The notes beneath the pieces were generated by a model, which worked only from the letters and a program-made list of their open reading frames with translations, did no database searches and was not told the origin of the DNA. This document shows, piece by piece, positions 53,906-62,629 of a stretch of DNA of 64,000 nucleotides. This DNA is from CBDEGU01 sp965238045 (GTDB lineage Bacteria > Acidobacteriota > Terriglobia > Bryobacterales > UBA6623). Made by a program: the position numbers and the translations under genes. Every line of letters begins with the position of its first letter. The first letter of the stretch is position 1. Location: contig CBDEGU010000012.1 of the NCBI GenBank assembly GCA_965238045.1, positions 1,302,001 through 1,366,000 on the forward strand. The letters run 5' to 3'.

Positions 53906-54895
53906 GATGGGTATTCACTTGACTCAGGTATTTTGAAATAGCCCCTACATGTTGTGGTTGTCCGTAGCATGTGTTGCGGTGCCTCCGACCAGCGACTTGT
54001 AGGGCACCGGTTGGACGGCGACGGCCTGCTGCACCAGGCGGTAGAAGAGCTTGCCTCGACTTCTGGACTTGCGGCGGTTGAAGCGGAAGGTGAATTCGTC
54101 GAGGTAGGAGTCGAGATGCTCGTGGCTGACGGCTCCTTGATGCGTACCCAGTATCCAGCGCTTCAGCAACGACACCACGCGATGAACGCGGGGGAGCAGT
54201 TCCGAGGCCCGCGCCGGTTGCCCGTCCAGGTAGCTCACCTCGTGGCGATAGCCGTCGCTTTCGAGTGGCCCGTAACCCAGCCAACCGTCGGTGTGGACCA
54301 CGCTGCCGGGTTCGACCGACTCGCCAACGAAGGCCATCAAGCTGTCCCCGGAGGCGTTCGGAATCGTGCGCATCCGAATTCGTCCGATGCCTGCGCCATC
54401 TTCCTCGGCCGCTACTGCAATCAGCGCTTTCGCGTCGGTTTGGCGGCCCCGCACGCCCTCCTCCAGGGCTCCTAAGTAGGTCTCGTCAACCTCAACGCGC
54501 CCGCTGAGCCGGTCGCGTCCGGGCCGTACCATAGCGCGCCGGAGCTTGTGCAACCAAGTCCAGGCCGTCTTGTAGCTGCCCAGGCCCAACGCTCGTTGCA
54601 ATCCCAGTGCGCTGGCCCCGTTCTTCTGGCTGGTGAGCCACCACATGGCTCGAAACCAGCTCTGGAGCGGTTTGCGGGTGTCTTGAAATAAGCAGCACCG
54701 TGCGTACCGCCCAGGTTTTGTCATGCCCGCATCGCGGACAACGAAAACCCTCCGGCCAGCGGAGTTGACACAGATACTCCCGACAGGCCTGCTCGTTGGC
54801 GAAACGCGCCTCGACCTCGGCCAGATTCCGCGGATAATCTTCCATTTTCCAAGATCCTACATCTTGTGGTCACCTGAGTCAAGTGAATACCCATC
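53906..54895 (-). mobile_element. IS1595-type element, copy 2 (47-bp deletion)
   Basis: Same ends as copies 1 and 3 but 990 bp long. The 47-bp gap removes the second half of the zinc ribbon (CASCGHQASATAG). The inner flank TCGTGCGA does not duplicate on the outside; the outer repeat AAAACTAT is shared with copy 3. Confidence 0.92.
53945..54845 (-). pseudogene. IS1595-family transposase, frameshifted
   Basis: The N-terminal part (54845 to about 54693) reads like copy 1 up to AVRTVLL, then the 47-bp deletion shifts the frame; the main catalytic frame is open from 54724 to 53945. Inactive without frame recovery; copy 3 could act in trans. Confidence 0.9.
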
Positions 54896-55461
54896 TCGTG
54901 CGAATTTATACGCTAAGAGGTTTCGAGTCACCTCGATTGGATCACAGAGCACTGGGACAGGATCGGACAGTTCTTCGCGGCGTTCGCGAGCGGCCAGACC
55001 ACTGCGTCTGTCGCACTCAAGCGTCTGGTAGGCCATGGGCCGAAGAATCGCTTCTACCGAGCGACCCGCGAGCTCGGCCGCGTCTTCAAGACCGAGTTCA
55101 TCCTCGACTACCTGAGCCAGCCGGCGCTTCGCACGCGGATCCGACGCGGGCTCCTCAAGGGAGAACAGCTACACGCCCTCGCCCGGTGCGTCCACTACGG
55201 CCGACTGGATCAGCGCGACTTCGAACGCCAAACCGGCGCGGCGAGCTGCCTGCTTCTCATCCTCGCAGCTATCATCTATCGGCAGATTCGGGGAGATCGA
55301 TCGTGTTTTGAGCGAGGCGGGCTCGGATGCGGACGATCTCAACTTCGAGTTACTGTCCCATATCAGCCCGATCGGGTGGGACAACGTCCTCCTCTACGGC
55401 GAGTACCAGCTCAACCGCAGTCTCGTGCGAAGCGAAAGGCTTAGCGTATAAATTCGCACGA
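54896..55461. mobile_element. Tn3-derived miniature element (core of the composite)
   Basis: The ends are a 22-bp inverted repeat: TCGTGCGAATTTATACGC then TAAG on the left, and its complement on the right. The border ACGCTAAG fits the inner edge of a Tn3-family end, so the outer ~16 bp of each end have been replaced by IS1595. Inside, the left end joins mid-TnpA sequence directly. Confidence 0.65.
54932..55451 (+). pseudogene. Tn3-family transposase TnpA, C-terminal part (frameshifted)
   Basis: Reads LDWITEHWDRIGQFFAAFAS then FYRATRELGRVFKTEFILDY and ending HALARCVHYGRLDQRDFERQ, TGAASCLLLILAAIIYRQI, as in Tn3 TnpA. One extra G near 55287 shifts the frame; the true end is VLSEAGSDADDLNFELLSHI, SPIGWDNVLLYGEYQLNRSL, VRSERLSV, stop. 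The last catalytic Glu region is kept. Confidence 0.85.
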
Positions 55462-56498
55462 GATGGGTATTTACTTGACTCAGGTGACCCCAAGATGTAG
55501 GATCTTGGGCGATGGAAGATTATCCCCGGAATTTGGCCGAGTTCGAGGCGCGTTTCGCTAGCGAGCAGGCCTGTCGGGAGTATCTGTGTCAACTCCGCTG
55601 GCCGGAGGGTTTTCGTTGTCCGCGATGCGGGCATGACAAAACCTGGGCGGTGCGCACGGTGCTGCTGCAGTGTGCAAGCTGCGGGCATCAAGCTTCGGCG
55701 ACAGCAGGCACAATCTTTCAAGACACCCGCAAGCCGCTCCAGAGTTGGTTTCGAGCAATGTGGTGGCTCACCAGCCAGAAGAACGGGGCGAGTGCATTGG
55801 GATTGCAGCGGGTGTTGGGCCTGGGCAGCTACAAGACGGCCTGGACTTGGTTGCACAAGCTTCGGCGCGCTATGGTGCGGCCCGGACGTGATCGCCTCAG
55901 CGGGCGCGTTGAGGTTGACGAGACTTACTTAGGAGCCCTGGAGGAGGGCGTGCGGGGCCGCCAAACCGACGCGAAAGCGCTGATTGTAGTAGCGGCCGAG
56001 GAAGATGGCGCCGGCATCGGACGAGTTCGGATGCGCACGATTCCGAACGCCTCTGGGGACAGCTTGATGGCCTTCGTCGGCGAGTCGGTCGAACCCGGCA
56101 GCGTGGTCCACACGGACGGCTGGCTGGGATACGAGCCACTCGAAAGCGACGGCTATCGCCACGAGGTGAGCTACCTGGACGGGCAACCGGCACGAGCCTC
56201 TCAACTGCTCCCCCGCGTGCATCGCGTGGTGTCGTTACTGAAGCGTTGGATACTGGGTACGCATCAAGGAGCCGTCAGCCACGAGCATCTCGACTACTAC
56301 CTCGACGAATTCACCTTCCGCTTCAACCGCCGCAAGTCCAGAAGCCGAGGCAAGCTCTTCTACCGCCTGGTTCAGCAGGCCGTCGCCGTCCAACCGGCGC
56401 CCTACAAGTCGCTGGTCGGAGGCACCGCAACACGCGCTACGGACAACCACAACATGTAGGGGCCATTTCAAAATACCTGAGTCAAGTGAATACCCATC
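55462..56498 (+). mobile_element. IS1595-type element, copy 3 (1037 bp)
   Basis: Complete, 1037 bp, the same length and ends as copy 1. The outer flank is AAAACTAT; the inner flank is the inverted form of that beside copy 2. Confidence 0.95.
55512..56459 (+). CDS. IS1595-family transposase
   Basis: A complete 315-residue protein with the zinc ribbon and catalytic acids described for copy 1. The likely source of activity for the composite. Confidence 0.93.
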   Translation: MEDYPRNLAEFEARFASEQACREYLCQLRWPEGFRCPRCGHDKTWAVRTVLLQCASCGHQASATAGTIFQDTRKPLQSWFRAMWWLTSQKNGASALGLQRVLGLGSYKTAWTWLHKLRRAMVRPGRDRLSGRVEVDETYLGALEEGVRGRQTDAKALIVVAAEEDGAGIGRVRMRTIPNASGDSLMAFVGESVEPGSVVHTDGWLGYEPLESDGYRHEVSYLDGQPARASQLLPRVHRVVSLLKRWILGTHQGAVSHEHLDYYLDEFTFRFNRRKSRSRGKLFYRLVQQAVAVQPAPYKSLVGGTATRATDNHNM

Positions 56499-56615
56499 AA
56501 AACTATTAGTAGTTACGGCCCAAGGCCGTGGTCGCCAGCAGGGGCCAATGCTAGATAAACGGCAGGACTTCAGAGATGGAGCGCGACGGACAGGATTAGT
56601 GATCTGGCATCATGG

Positions 56616-58063
56616 GAGAGTGTCCCAATCGTAGTTGAGGGTTTGTAGGGCGGCGGCGTAAAAGAGCATTGTACTAGGCAGCCTTTGCTGCTGTGGCCTT
56701 GGCCGGATTGAGGATGGCGTCGAGCATCCACAGATCCTTGTAACCCATGATCTTGCGGAAGCTTTTCTCGGTATCGAGGAATGCAGCCGTGGCCCAGCGA
56801 CACACCATGGCCGCGTCCTTCCAGCGGGTCACTCGCCGCGTTCTCCGCCGCACCCCGGCGTTAGGAGACTCGACGATGTTCGTCGTCGCCAGGCAGCGAT
56901 GCAGCGACGGCGGCGCACCCAGGCGGTTGATGGTGAAACACTCCTCCATGCCTTCGCGCAAACTCACCGCCGCCTCGGGCCAGTCACCCTCGTACCACTG
57001 GGCTAGCTTCTCCAGCCGCGCTTGTCCATCTTGGGCTCCCAGCCGCCAGGCGGCCCGGATCGCCGCTTTGGCCTGATCGCGCTCGGCCTTAGGCAGCCGC
57101 TCGACGACATTGCGCAGCTTGTGAGCACGGCAGCGCTGCACCGGAACTTTGCCGAAGACCCGCCGCACCGCCGCCCGCAGGGCCTTCGATCCATCGAGCA
57201 CGAAGAGCCTGTTTTTCTCCGTCGATACTCCCCGCTCGACCATGCCCCTCAGCAAGTCTTCGGCGGCGGCTGTGCTCTCAGTGGCGGCGTGCTGCAATCC
57301 CAGCACATGTTTGTTGCCCTGACGGTCTACGCCCACCGCTGCAAGCACTACATGATCTGCGAAGATCAAACCGTCCACGTAGATCACCAGCAGATCCAAC
57401 TCATCCAGGCGCCGCGTGAGCACTTCGTCGATGCTCTTTTCGGCGGCCTCGACTGCCTCCCGGCTGACGGCGGATTTCGACACCCCGGCCGTGCCGGCCA
57501 TTGCGCCAATCACCCCGGCATAGTTGCGCGTCGAGACGCCCTTCATCAGAATGTCGAGCATGCGCGCGCCGAGGCGTTCGTCGTCCTGCATCGCTTCGTA
57601 AGCGGGCACTTTGACCTCGCCGCCGGAGCGTTTGCGCAGTCTGGGTTTGCTGACGCGCAGTTTGCGGTTGCTGAGCTTGACGCGACCGGGCTGGCGGCCC
57701 CAGCGGACCACATCGCCGCGGCGCTTCTTGCCGGGCTGGGAAAGTTTTCCACCGGTAACTTGCTGCGCCGACAGTTCCAGCACGGCTTGAATGGCGGCGC
57801 GGCCGGTGACGTCGATAACCTCGTCGACGGCTCCGCGGCACTGCTCGACCAGTTCAACCAAGGGCAGCATGAGTTGGGAGTTTTGGCTGAGCAGGCGGGT
57901 GAGGTCGTTGGGGCTGACTGGCTGTTGCTTCGCGGAATCCAGAATGTGATATCGTTTCTTCACGGCGGTTCTCCTTTGTGGTGAAAGGTTTGCTCGATTC
58001 TCTCAGAGAACCGGGCTTGAGAACCGCCGCCCTTCCACCTTCAACTAGATTCGGGACAATCTC
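56616..58063 (-). mobile_element. IS256-type element, copy 4 (1448 bp)
   Basis: Target duplication CATCATGG at 56608-56615 and 58064-58071. Sequence as copies 1 and 3. Confidence 0.95.
56674..57963 (-). CDS. IS256-family transposase
   Basis: The same 429-residue protein as copy 1. Confidence 0.95.
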   Translation of the reverse strand: MKKRYHILDSAKQQPVSPNDLTRLLSQNSQLMLPLVELVEQCRGAVDEVIDVTGRAAIQAVLELSAQQVTGGKLSQPGKKRRGDVVRWGRQPGRVKLSNRKLRVSKPRLRKRSGGEVKVPAYEAMQDDERLGARMLDILMKGVSTRNYAGVIGAMAGTAGVSKSAVSREAVEAAEKSIDEVLTRRLDELDLLVIYVDGLIFADHVVLAAVGVDRQGNKHVLGLQHAATESTAAAEDLLRGMVERGVSTEKNRLFVLDGSKALRAAVRRVFGKVPVQRCRAHKLRNVVERLPKAERDQAKAAIRAAWRLGAQDGQARLEKLAQWYEGDWPEAAVSLREGMEECFTINRLGAPPSLHRCLATTNIVESPNAGVRRRTRRVTRWKDAAMVCRWATAAFLDTEKSFRKIMGYKDLWMLDAILNPAKATAAKAA

Positions 58064-58107
58064 CATCATGGCGGTTTCCATGGGCTGAATCCGGCTGCTT
58101 TATATAG

Positions 58108-58129
58108 AATGATAAAGTATGTTATCGTT
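58108..58129. other. dif-like recombination site upstream of the tyrosine recombinase
   Basis: AATGATAA, spacer AGTATG, TTATCGTT: 8-bp arms with one mismatch and a 6-bp centre, matching the geometry of Xer sites and of the site at 35516-35535. Confidence 0.55.
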
Positions 58130-58154
58130 CCATATGTTGGATAGACTTTTGCCC

Positions 58155-59120
58155 ATGAATCGCTCACTTCAGCACTCCCCCACCTCCCCCCTGGCCGATG
58201 CCTTCCCGGCCCTCCTGCGGCGGGCCGGGAAGAATGCCTGCTTCGCCGCTGACGAGTTCTTCTCGGCCAAGATCTCCAACCCCCACACCCGCCGCGCCTA
58301 TGCCCGTCCCGTGGGGCGCTTTTTGGCTTGGTGCGAGGAGCAAGGGATCGAGCTGCGCCAGGTCACGCCGGGGCTGGCCGGGCGTTTTATCGAGGAGTTG
58401 CCCGGATCGGACCCCACCCGGAATCTGGCCCTGGCCGCCCTGCGTCACTTCTTCGACGCCCTGGTGACGCGCCATGCCGTGGCGCTGAACCCCTTTTCCT
58501 CCGTGCGGGGCAAGAAGCACTCTGTGGTGGACGGCAAGACGCCTGAGCTGTCCCCCGGGCAGGCGCGGGCATTGCTCGGTTCCCTGGACCTCTCTCACGC
58601 GGTGGGGTTGCGGGATCGGGCCGTGCTGGGCGTGCTGACCTACACCGGGGTGCGGGTGGGAGCCATCTCTCGGCTGCGGCGCGGGGATCTCCAGGAACAG
58701 GAGACGCAGCGGGTCTTGCGGTTCCGGGAAAAGGGAGGCAAGCAGCGCGAGATTCCGGTGCGGCATGACCTGGACGAGTGGATCTCCGCCTACTTGGAAG
58801 CCGCCCACATCGACCTATCGCTAAAGGCCGCGCCGCTGTTTCTGGCGGCGGACCGGTGGGGATTGGGGCTCCTGGACCGAGCCATGACGGCGCATGCTAT
58901 ACGCCGGATGCTCAAGCGGCGGCTCAAGGAGGCAGGGCTGCCGGAGATCATCACCCCGCACAGTTTCCGGGTGATGGTGGTCACCGACCTGCTGGGCCAG
59001 AACGTGCCCATGGAAGACGTGCAGTACCTGGCCGGGCACTCCAATCCCCAGACCACCCAGATCTACGATCGCCGCAGGCGTCGGGTGACCCGCAATATTG
59101 TGGAGCGTATCTCGGTGTAA
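58155..59120 (+). CDS. Tyrosine recombinase/integrase
   Basis: About 321 residues from ATG 58155 (MNRSLQHSPTSPLADAFPAL); starts at 58119 or 58134 would overlap the dif-like site. The N-terminal SAM-like domain (FFSAKISNPHTRRAYARPVG) is followed by the catalytic domain: Arg in YTGVRVGAISRLRRGDL, Lys (FREKGGKQREIPV), HxxR in TPHSFRVMVVTDLLGQ, His in YLAGHSNPQTTQIYDRR with the nucleophile Tyr. Xer-like in size and motifs. Complete. A relative is the remnant at 35308. Confidence 0.92.
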   Translation: MNRSLQHSPTSPLADAFPALLRRAGKNACFAADEFFSAKISNPHTRRAYARPVGRFLAWCEEQGIELRQVTPGLAGRFIEELPGSDPTRNLALAALRHFFDALVTRHAVALNPFSSVRGKKHSVVDGKTPELSPGQARALLGSLDLSHAVGLRDRAVLGVLTYTGVRVGAISRLRRGDLQEQETQRVLRFREKGGKQREIPVRHDLDEWISAYLEAAHIDLSLKAAPLFLAADRWGLGLLDRAMTAHAIRRMLKRRLKEAGLPEIITPHSFRVMVVTDLLGQNVPMEDVQYLAGHSNPQTTQIYDRRRRRVTRNIVERISV

Positions 59121-59202
59121 GGTAGGCCCGTTGCCGGATAAGCCGCTACAGGGGGGAAGGGTAGTTCTCTGAGATATTGTCAAATATTGTGGATGGGCGA
59201 GG

Positions 59203-59438
59203 TCAGGCGGCGTTCTCCTGAACCATCAATCCATCCTTGAAAACCTTTCCCTCTAAGACATGAACAATCACTTCCGAACCGTTCAGGCGTCGCCAGTGGC
59301 GCTCGGCTTGGCGGGCCAGCATGAAGACCATCGTTAACGACGCTTCGCGGCTGCCACAACCCTTCGTTCGTCGCTGCCGCAAACGGACCGTCGCAAAGGT
59401 GGACTCGATCGGGTTCGTCGTCCGCAAGTGCCCCCAGT
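59203..59438 (-). pseudogene. Second IS256-family transposase, C-terminal fragment
   Basis: Minus strand reads HLRTTNPIESTFATVRLRQR then RTKGCGSREASLTMVFMLAR, a typical C-terminal region of another IS256-family transposase (TTNPIEST holds the last catalytic Glu). It is not the same IS as the five copies here. It is cut by the left end of the IS5 derivative. Confidence 0.8.
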
Positions 59439-59631
59439 GGCGTTGGTGCATGAATCGGTGTAAGCGAGCACGCTAGCGGCGGGGGTGGGGTCCAGTCCAT
59501 CATGGAGATCGAGGGGGCAACGGACGGCCCCTGGGCGCAGCGTGACACGGCTCTTGAGAGGATTCGCCAGGTCGGGCGACGGGAGTGGCAGAAGGAGTCG
59601 GGCCACCGACAGCAGGCGCGCGTTGAAAACA

Positions 59632-61079
59632 GAGATTGTCCCGAATCTAGTTGAAGGTGGAAGGGCGGCGGTTCTCAAGCCCGGTTCTCTGAGAGAATCG
59701 AGCAAACCTTTCACCACAAAGGAGAACCGCCGTGAAGAAACGATATCACATTCTGGATTCCGCGAAGCAACAGCCAGTCAGCCCCAACGACCTCACCCGC
59801 CTGCTCAGCCAAAACTCCCAACTCATGCTGCCCTTGGTTGAACTGGTCGAGCAGTGCCGCGGAGCCGTCGACGAGGTTATCGACGTCACCGGCCGCGCCG
59901 CCATTCAAGCCGTGCTGGAACTGTCGGCGCAGCAAGTTACCGGTGGAAAACTTTCCCAGCCCGGCAAGAAGCGCCGCGGCGATGTGGTCCGCTGGGGCCG
60001 CCAGCCCGGTCGCGTCAAGCTCAGCAACCGCAAACTGCGCGTCAGCAAACCCAGACTGCGCAAACGCTCCGGCGGCGAGGTCAAAGTGCCCGCTTACGAA
60101 GCGATGCAGGACGACGAACGCCTCGGCGCGCGCATGCTCGACATTCTGATGAAGGGCGTCTCGACGCGCAACTATGCCGGGGTGATTGGCGCAATGGCCG
60201 GCACGGCCGGGGTGTCGAAATCCGCCGTCAGCCGGGAGGCAGTCGAGGCCGCCGAAAAGAGCATCGACGAAGTGCTCACGCGGCGCCTGGATGAGTTGGA
60301 TCTGCTGGTGATCTACGTGGACGGTTTGATCTTCGCAGATCATGTAGTGCTTGCAGCGGTGGGCGTAGACCGTCAGGGCAACAAACATGTGCTGGGATTG
60401 CAGCACGCCGCCACTGAGAGCACAGCCGCCGCCGAAGACTTGCTGAGGGGCATGGTCGAGCGGGGAGTATCGACGGAGAAAAACAGGCTCTTCGTGCTCG
60501 ATGGATCGAAGGCCCTGCGGGCGGCGGTGCGGCGGGTCTTCGGCAAAGTTCCGGTGCAGCGCTGCCGTGCTCACAAGCTGCGCAATGTCGTCGAGCGGCT
60601 GCCTAAGGCCGAGCGCGATCAGGCCAAAGCGGCGATCCGGGCCGCCTGGCGGCTCCGAGCCCAAGATGGACAAGCGCGGCTGGAGAAGCTAGCCCAGTGG
60701 TACGAGGGTGACTGGCCCGAGGCGGCGGTGAGTTTGCGCGAAGGCATGGAGGAGTGTTTCACCATCAACCGCCTGGGTGCGCCGCCGTCGCTGCATCGCT
60801 GCCTGGCGACGACGAACATCGTCGAGTCTCCTAACGCCGGGGTGCGGCGGAGAACGCGGCGAGTGACCCGCTGGAAGGACGCGGCCATGGTGTGTCGCTG
60901 GGCCACGGCTGCATTCCTCGATACCGAGAAAAGCTTCCGCAAGATCATGGGTTACAAGGATCTGTGGATGCTCGACGCCATCCTCAATCCGGCCAAGGCC
61001 ACAGCAGCAAAGGCTGCCTAGTACAATGCTCTTTTACGCCGCCGCCCTACAAACCCTCAACTACGATTGGGACACTCTC
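59632..61079 (+). mobile_element. IS256-type element, copy 5 (1448 bp)
   Basis: The target duplication TGAAAACA is at 59624-59631 and 61080-61087, and is itself IS5 sequence. Differs from copy 1 at about 60655-60657 (CTCCGAG for CTGGGAG). Confidence 0.95.
59732..61021 (+). CDS. IS256-family transposase
   Basis: A 429-residue protein identical to copy 1 except WRLRAQDG for WRLGAQDG. Confidence 0.95.
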   Translation: MKKRYHILDSAKQQPVSPNDLTRLLSQNSQLMLPLVELVEQCRGAVDEVIDVTGRAAIQAVLELSAQQVTGGKLSQPGKKRRGDVVRWGRQPGRVKLSNRKLRVSKPRLRKRSGGEVKVPAYEAMQDDERLGARMLDILMKGVSTRNYAGVIGAMAGTAGVSKSAVSREAVEAAEKSIDEVLTRRLDELDLLVIYVDGLIFADHVVLAAVGVDRQGNKHVLGLQHAATESTAAAEDLLRGMVERGVSTEKNRLFVLDGSKALRAAVRRVFGKVPVQRCRAHKLRNVVERLPKAERDQAKAAIRAAWRLRAQDGQARLEKLAQWYEGDWPEAAVSLREGMEECFTINRLGAPPSLHRCLATTNIVESPNAGVRRRTRRVTRWKDAAMVCRWATAAFLDTEKSFRKIMGYKDLWMLDAILNPAKATAAKAA

Positions 61080-61360
61080 TGAAAACAGCTTCTTCCGATA
61101 CAAGTCCGTGCTCGGAGGCGGATTGAAGGCGAGGCACGGCAAGGCACAAAGGAGAGAAGTTGCGATCGGGTGTCACATCCTCAACCGGATGGCCGAGCTG
61201 GGTAGGCCGAAATCCTGCGCTGTGGTGTCCTGAACGAGAAGTTGGAAAAGCGCCCCCACTCGCGCCGCAGTTGAATCATGCAACAGCGCCCTGCAGCCGT
61301 GCCAGTACCGAATGAAAATCCGAGCTCTAACAACTTTCTTCGTGTTTCTCCGTGTCAATT

Positions 61361-62629
61361 ATGCCATTCCGCTTCGTTCACACCGCCGATATTCACCTTG
61401 ACTCCCCGCTGCGGTCTCTCGCCCTTCGAGATCCCGCACTTGCCGAATTAATTGGTGGCGCGGCCCGCCTCGCCTTCGAGCAGACCATCGAGCTGTGCCT
61501 CGATGAACAGGTTGATGCCCTGATGATCGCCGGCGACCTCTACGATGGCGATCAGACGTCGATGAAAACCGCTCTCTTTCTCGCCGCTCAATTGCAACGG
61601 CTGGATGAGGCCGGGATTCGAGTGTTCATCGTGCGGGGCAACCATGACGCGGAGTCACGGATCACCAAGGAACTTGTATTGCCGGAAGGCGTGAAGGTCT
61701 TCGGGGGGCGTAGTGAAACGGTCGCGTTGGAACGGCCTCGCGGCGAGACTCCCGTCGTCGTACACGGAATCAGCTTTGCGAAACCCCAGGCGCCGCAAAA
61801 CCTCGTTTCCAAGTTCAAGGCTCGAGTCGGGGGAGCGTTCAACGTCGGGCTGCTTCATACGAGCTTGGCCGGTTCCACGCAGCACGACGACTACGCGCCA
61901 TGCAGCGTGGCCCAACTGGCCGACACCGGGTTCGATTATTGGTGCCTTGGCCACATACACAAGAGGAAGGTTCACAGCCGCAACCCGTTCATCGTCATGC
62001 CCGGCATGCCGCAGGGACGAGACATCAACGAGGACGGCCCAAAATCGGTGACGATGGTCACCGTTGGGAACGATGGCTCGGTTGATTCCCGGCCGTATCC
62101 GACGAGCATCGCCCAGTTCGAGCGTGTTGCGGTCGACTTGACCGGCATCGAGGACTGGCGAGGCATGGTCGAGCACGTCGGTGCAAGCCTCACGCAGGTC
62201 CGGGACTCCGTCAACTCGGAGCATCTGGTCGTCCGTCTTACGTTGCAGGGTAGTACCGACTTGGCTTGGGGTCTCCGCCGAGACCTGGACGTCGCAAAGG
62301 CCGAGGCTGACAGCCGTGCCGCTCTGATTGGCCGTACATGGGTTGAAAAGGTCGAGTTGAATGTAGAGCCGGGGACAGATCCCTCCGTTGGACCGGTGAG
62401 CGAGCTCGCCGCGAAGATGCTGGGTCCGATCGCCCGGTCGGATGATTTCAAGCGTGCGGCCGCCCATCTCGTGGAAGAGCTGGAGCCGATTTTGCCGCCC
62501 GAGGTGCGTGGCGTTCTCGGAGACAATCAGACATCGCGTATCGAAGTCCTTGAGGCACTAATGACCGAGGGTTGCGAAGCGGTCCTCGCTCATTTGAACG
62601 AAGGCACGTCCGAGAGGGACGCGAACTGA
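61361..62629 (+). CDS. SbcD/YhaO-like DNA repair metallophosphoesterase
   Basis: I chose ATG 61361 (MPFRFVHTADIHLDSPLRSL); a GTG at 61352 would add three residues. The metal-binding motifs are D10-x-H12 (TADIHLDS), GDLYDG, GNHDAES, LLHTSL and CLGHIHKR, as in SbcD/Mre11-type nucleases. The C-terminal ~180 residues are helical and probably bind the partner ATPase. The stop overlaps the next ATG (TGATG), so the two are translationally coupled. Expected DNA end-processing role. Confidence 0.88.
   Translation: MPFRFVHTADIHLDSPLRSLALRDPALAELIGGAARLAFEQTIELCLDEQVDALMIAGDLYDGDQTSMKTALFLAAQLQRLDEAGIRVFIVRGNHDAESRITKELVLPEGVKVFGGRSETVALERPRGETPVVVHGISFAKPQAPQNLVSKFKARVGGAFNVGLLHTSLAGSTQHDDYAPCSVAQLADTGFDYWCLGHIHKRKVHSRNPFIVMPGMPQGRDINEDGPKSVTMVTVGNDGSVDSRPYPTSIAQFERVAVDLTGIEDWRGMVEHVGASLTQVRDSVNSEHLVVRLTLQGSTDLAWGLRRDLDVAKAEADSRAALIGRTWVEKVELNVEPGTDPSVGPVSELAAKMLGPIARSDDFKRAAAHLVEELEPILPPEVRGVLGDNQTSRIEVLEALMTEGCEAVLAHLNEGTSERDAN

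Larger units (their letters stand above)
53898..56506. mobile_element. IS1595 composite transposon around a Tn3-derived miniature element
   Basis: Two IS1595 copies in inverted orientation (53906-54895 and 55462-56498) flank a 566-bp core. The outer flanks are the 8-bp direct repeat AAAACTAT (53898-53905 and 56499-56506), so the whole moved as one unit. The core ends are inverted repeats. Confidence 0.8.
59439..61290 (+). mobile_element. IS5 derivative with internal deletion, carrying IS256 copy 5
   Basis: Left 72 bp match the IS5 copies' left end, then join directly (near 59511) to the sequence around GGACGGCCCCTGGGC of the transposase gene: about 0.7 kb is missing. After IS256 copy 5 (59632-61079) the right ~210 bp continue to the normal end at 61290. 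Without IS256 it is about 404 bp, MITE-like. Confidence 0.85.

Noticed and set aside
59160..59200. ATATTGTCAAATATTGT read as an IS6-type end
   Set aside because: Only ATTGTCAA is shared with the IS6 end GGCATTGTCAAGTTAA; more likely part of the end of the second IS256-type element.
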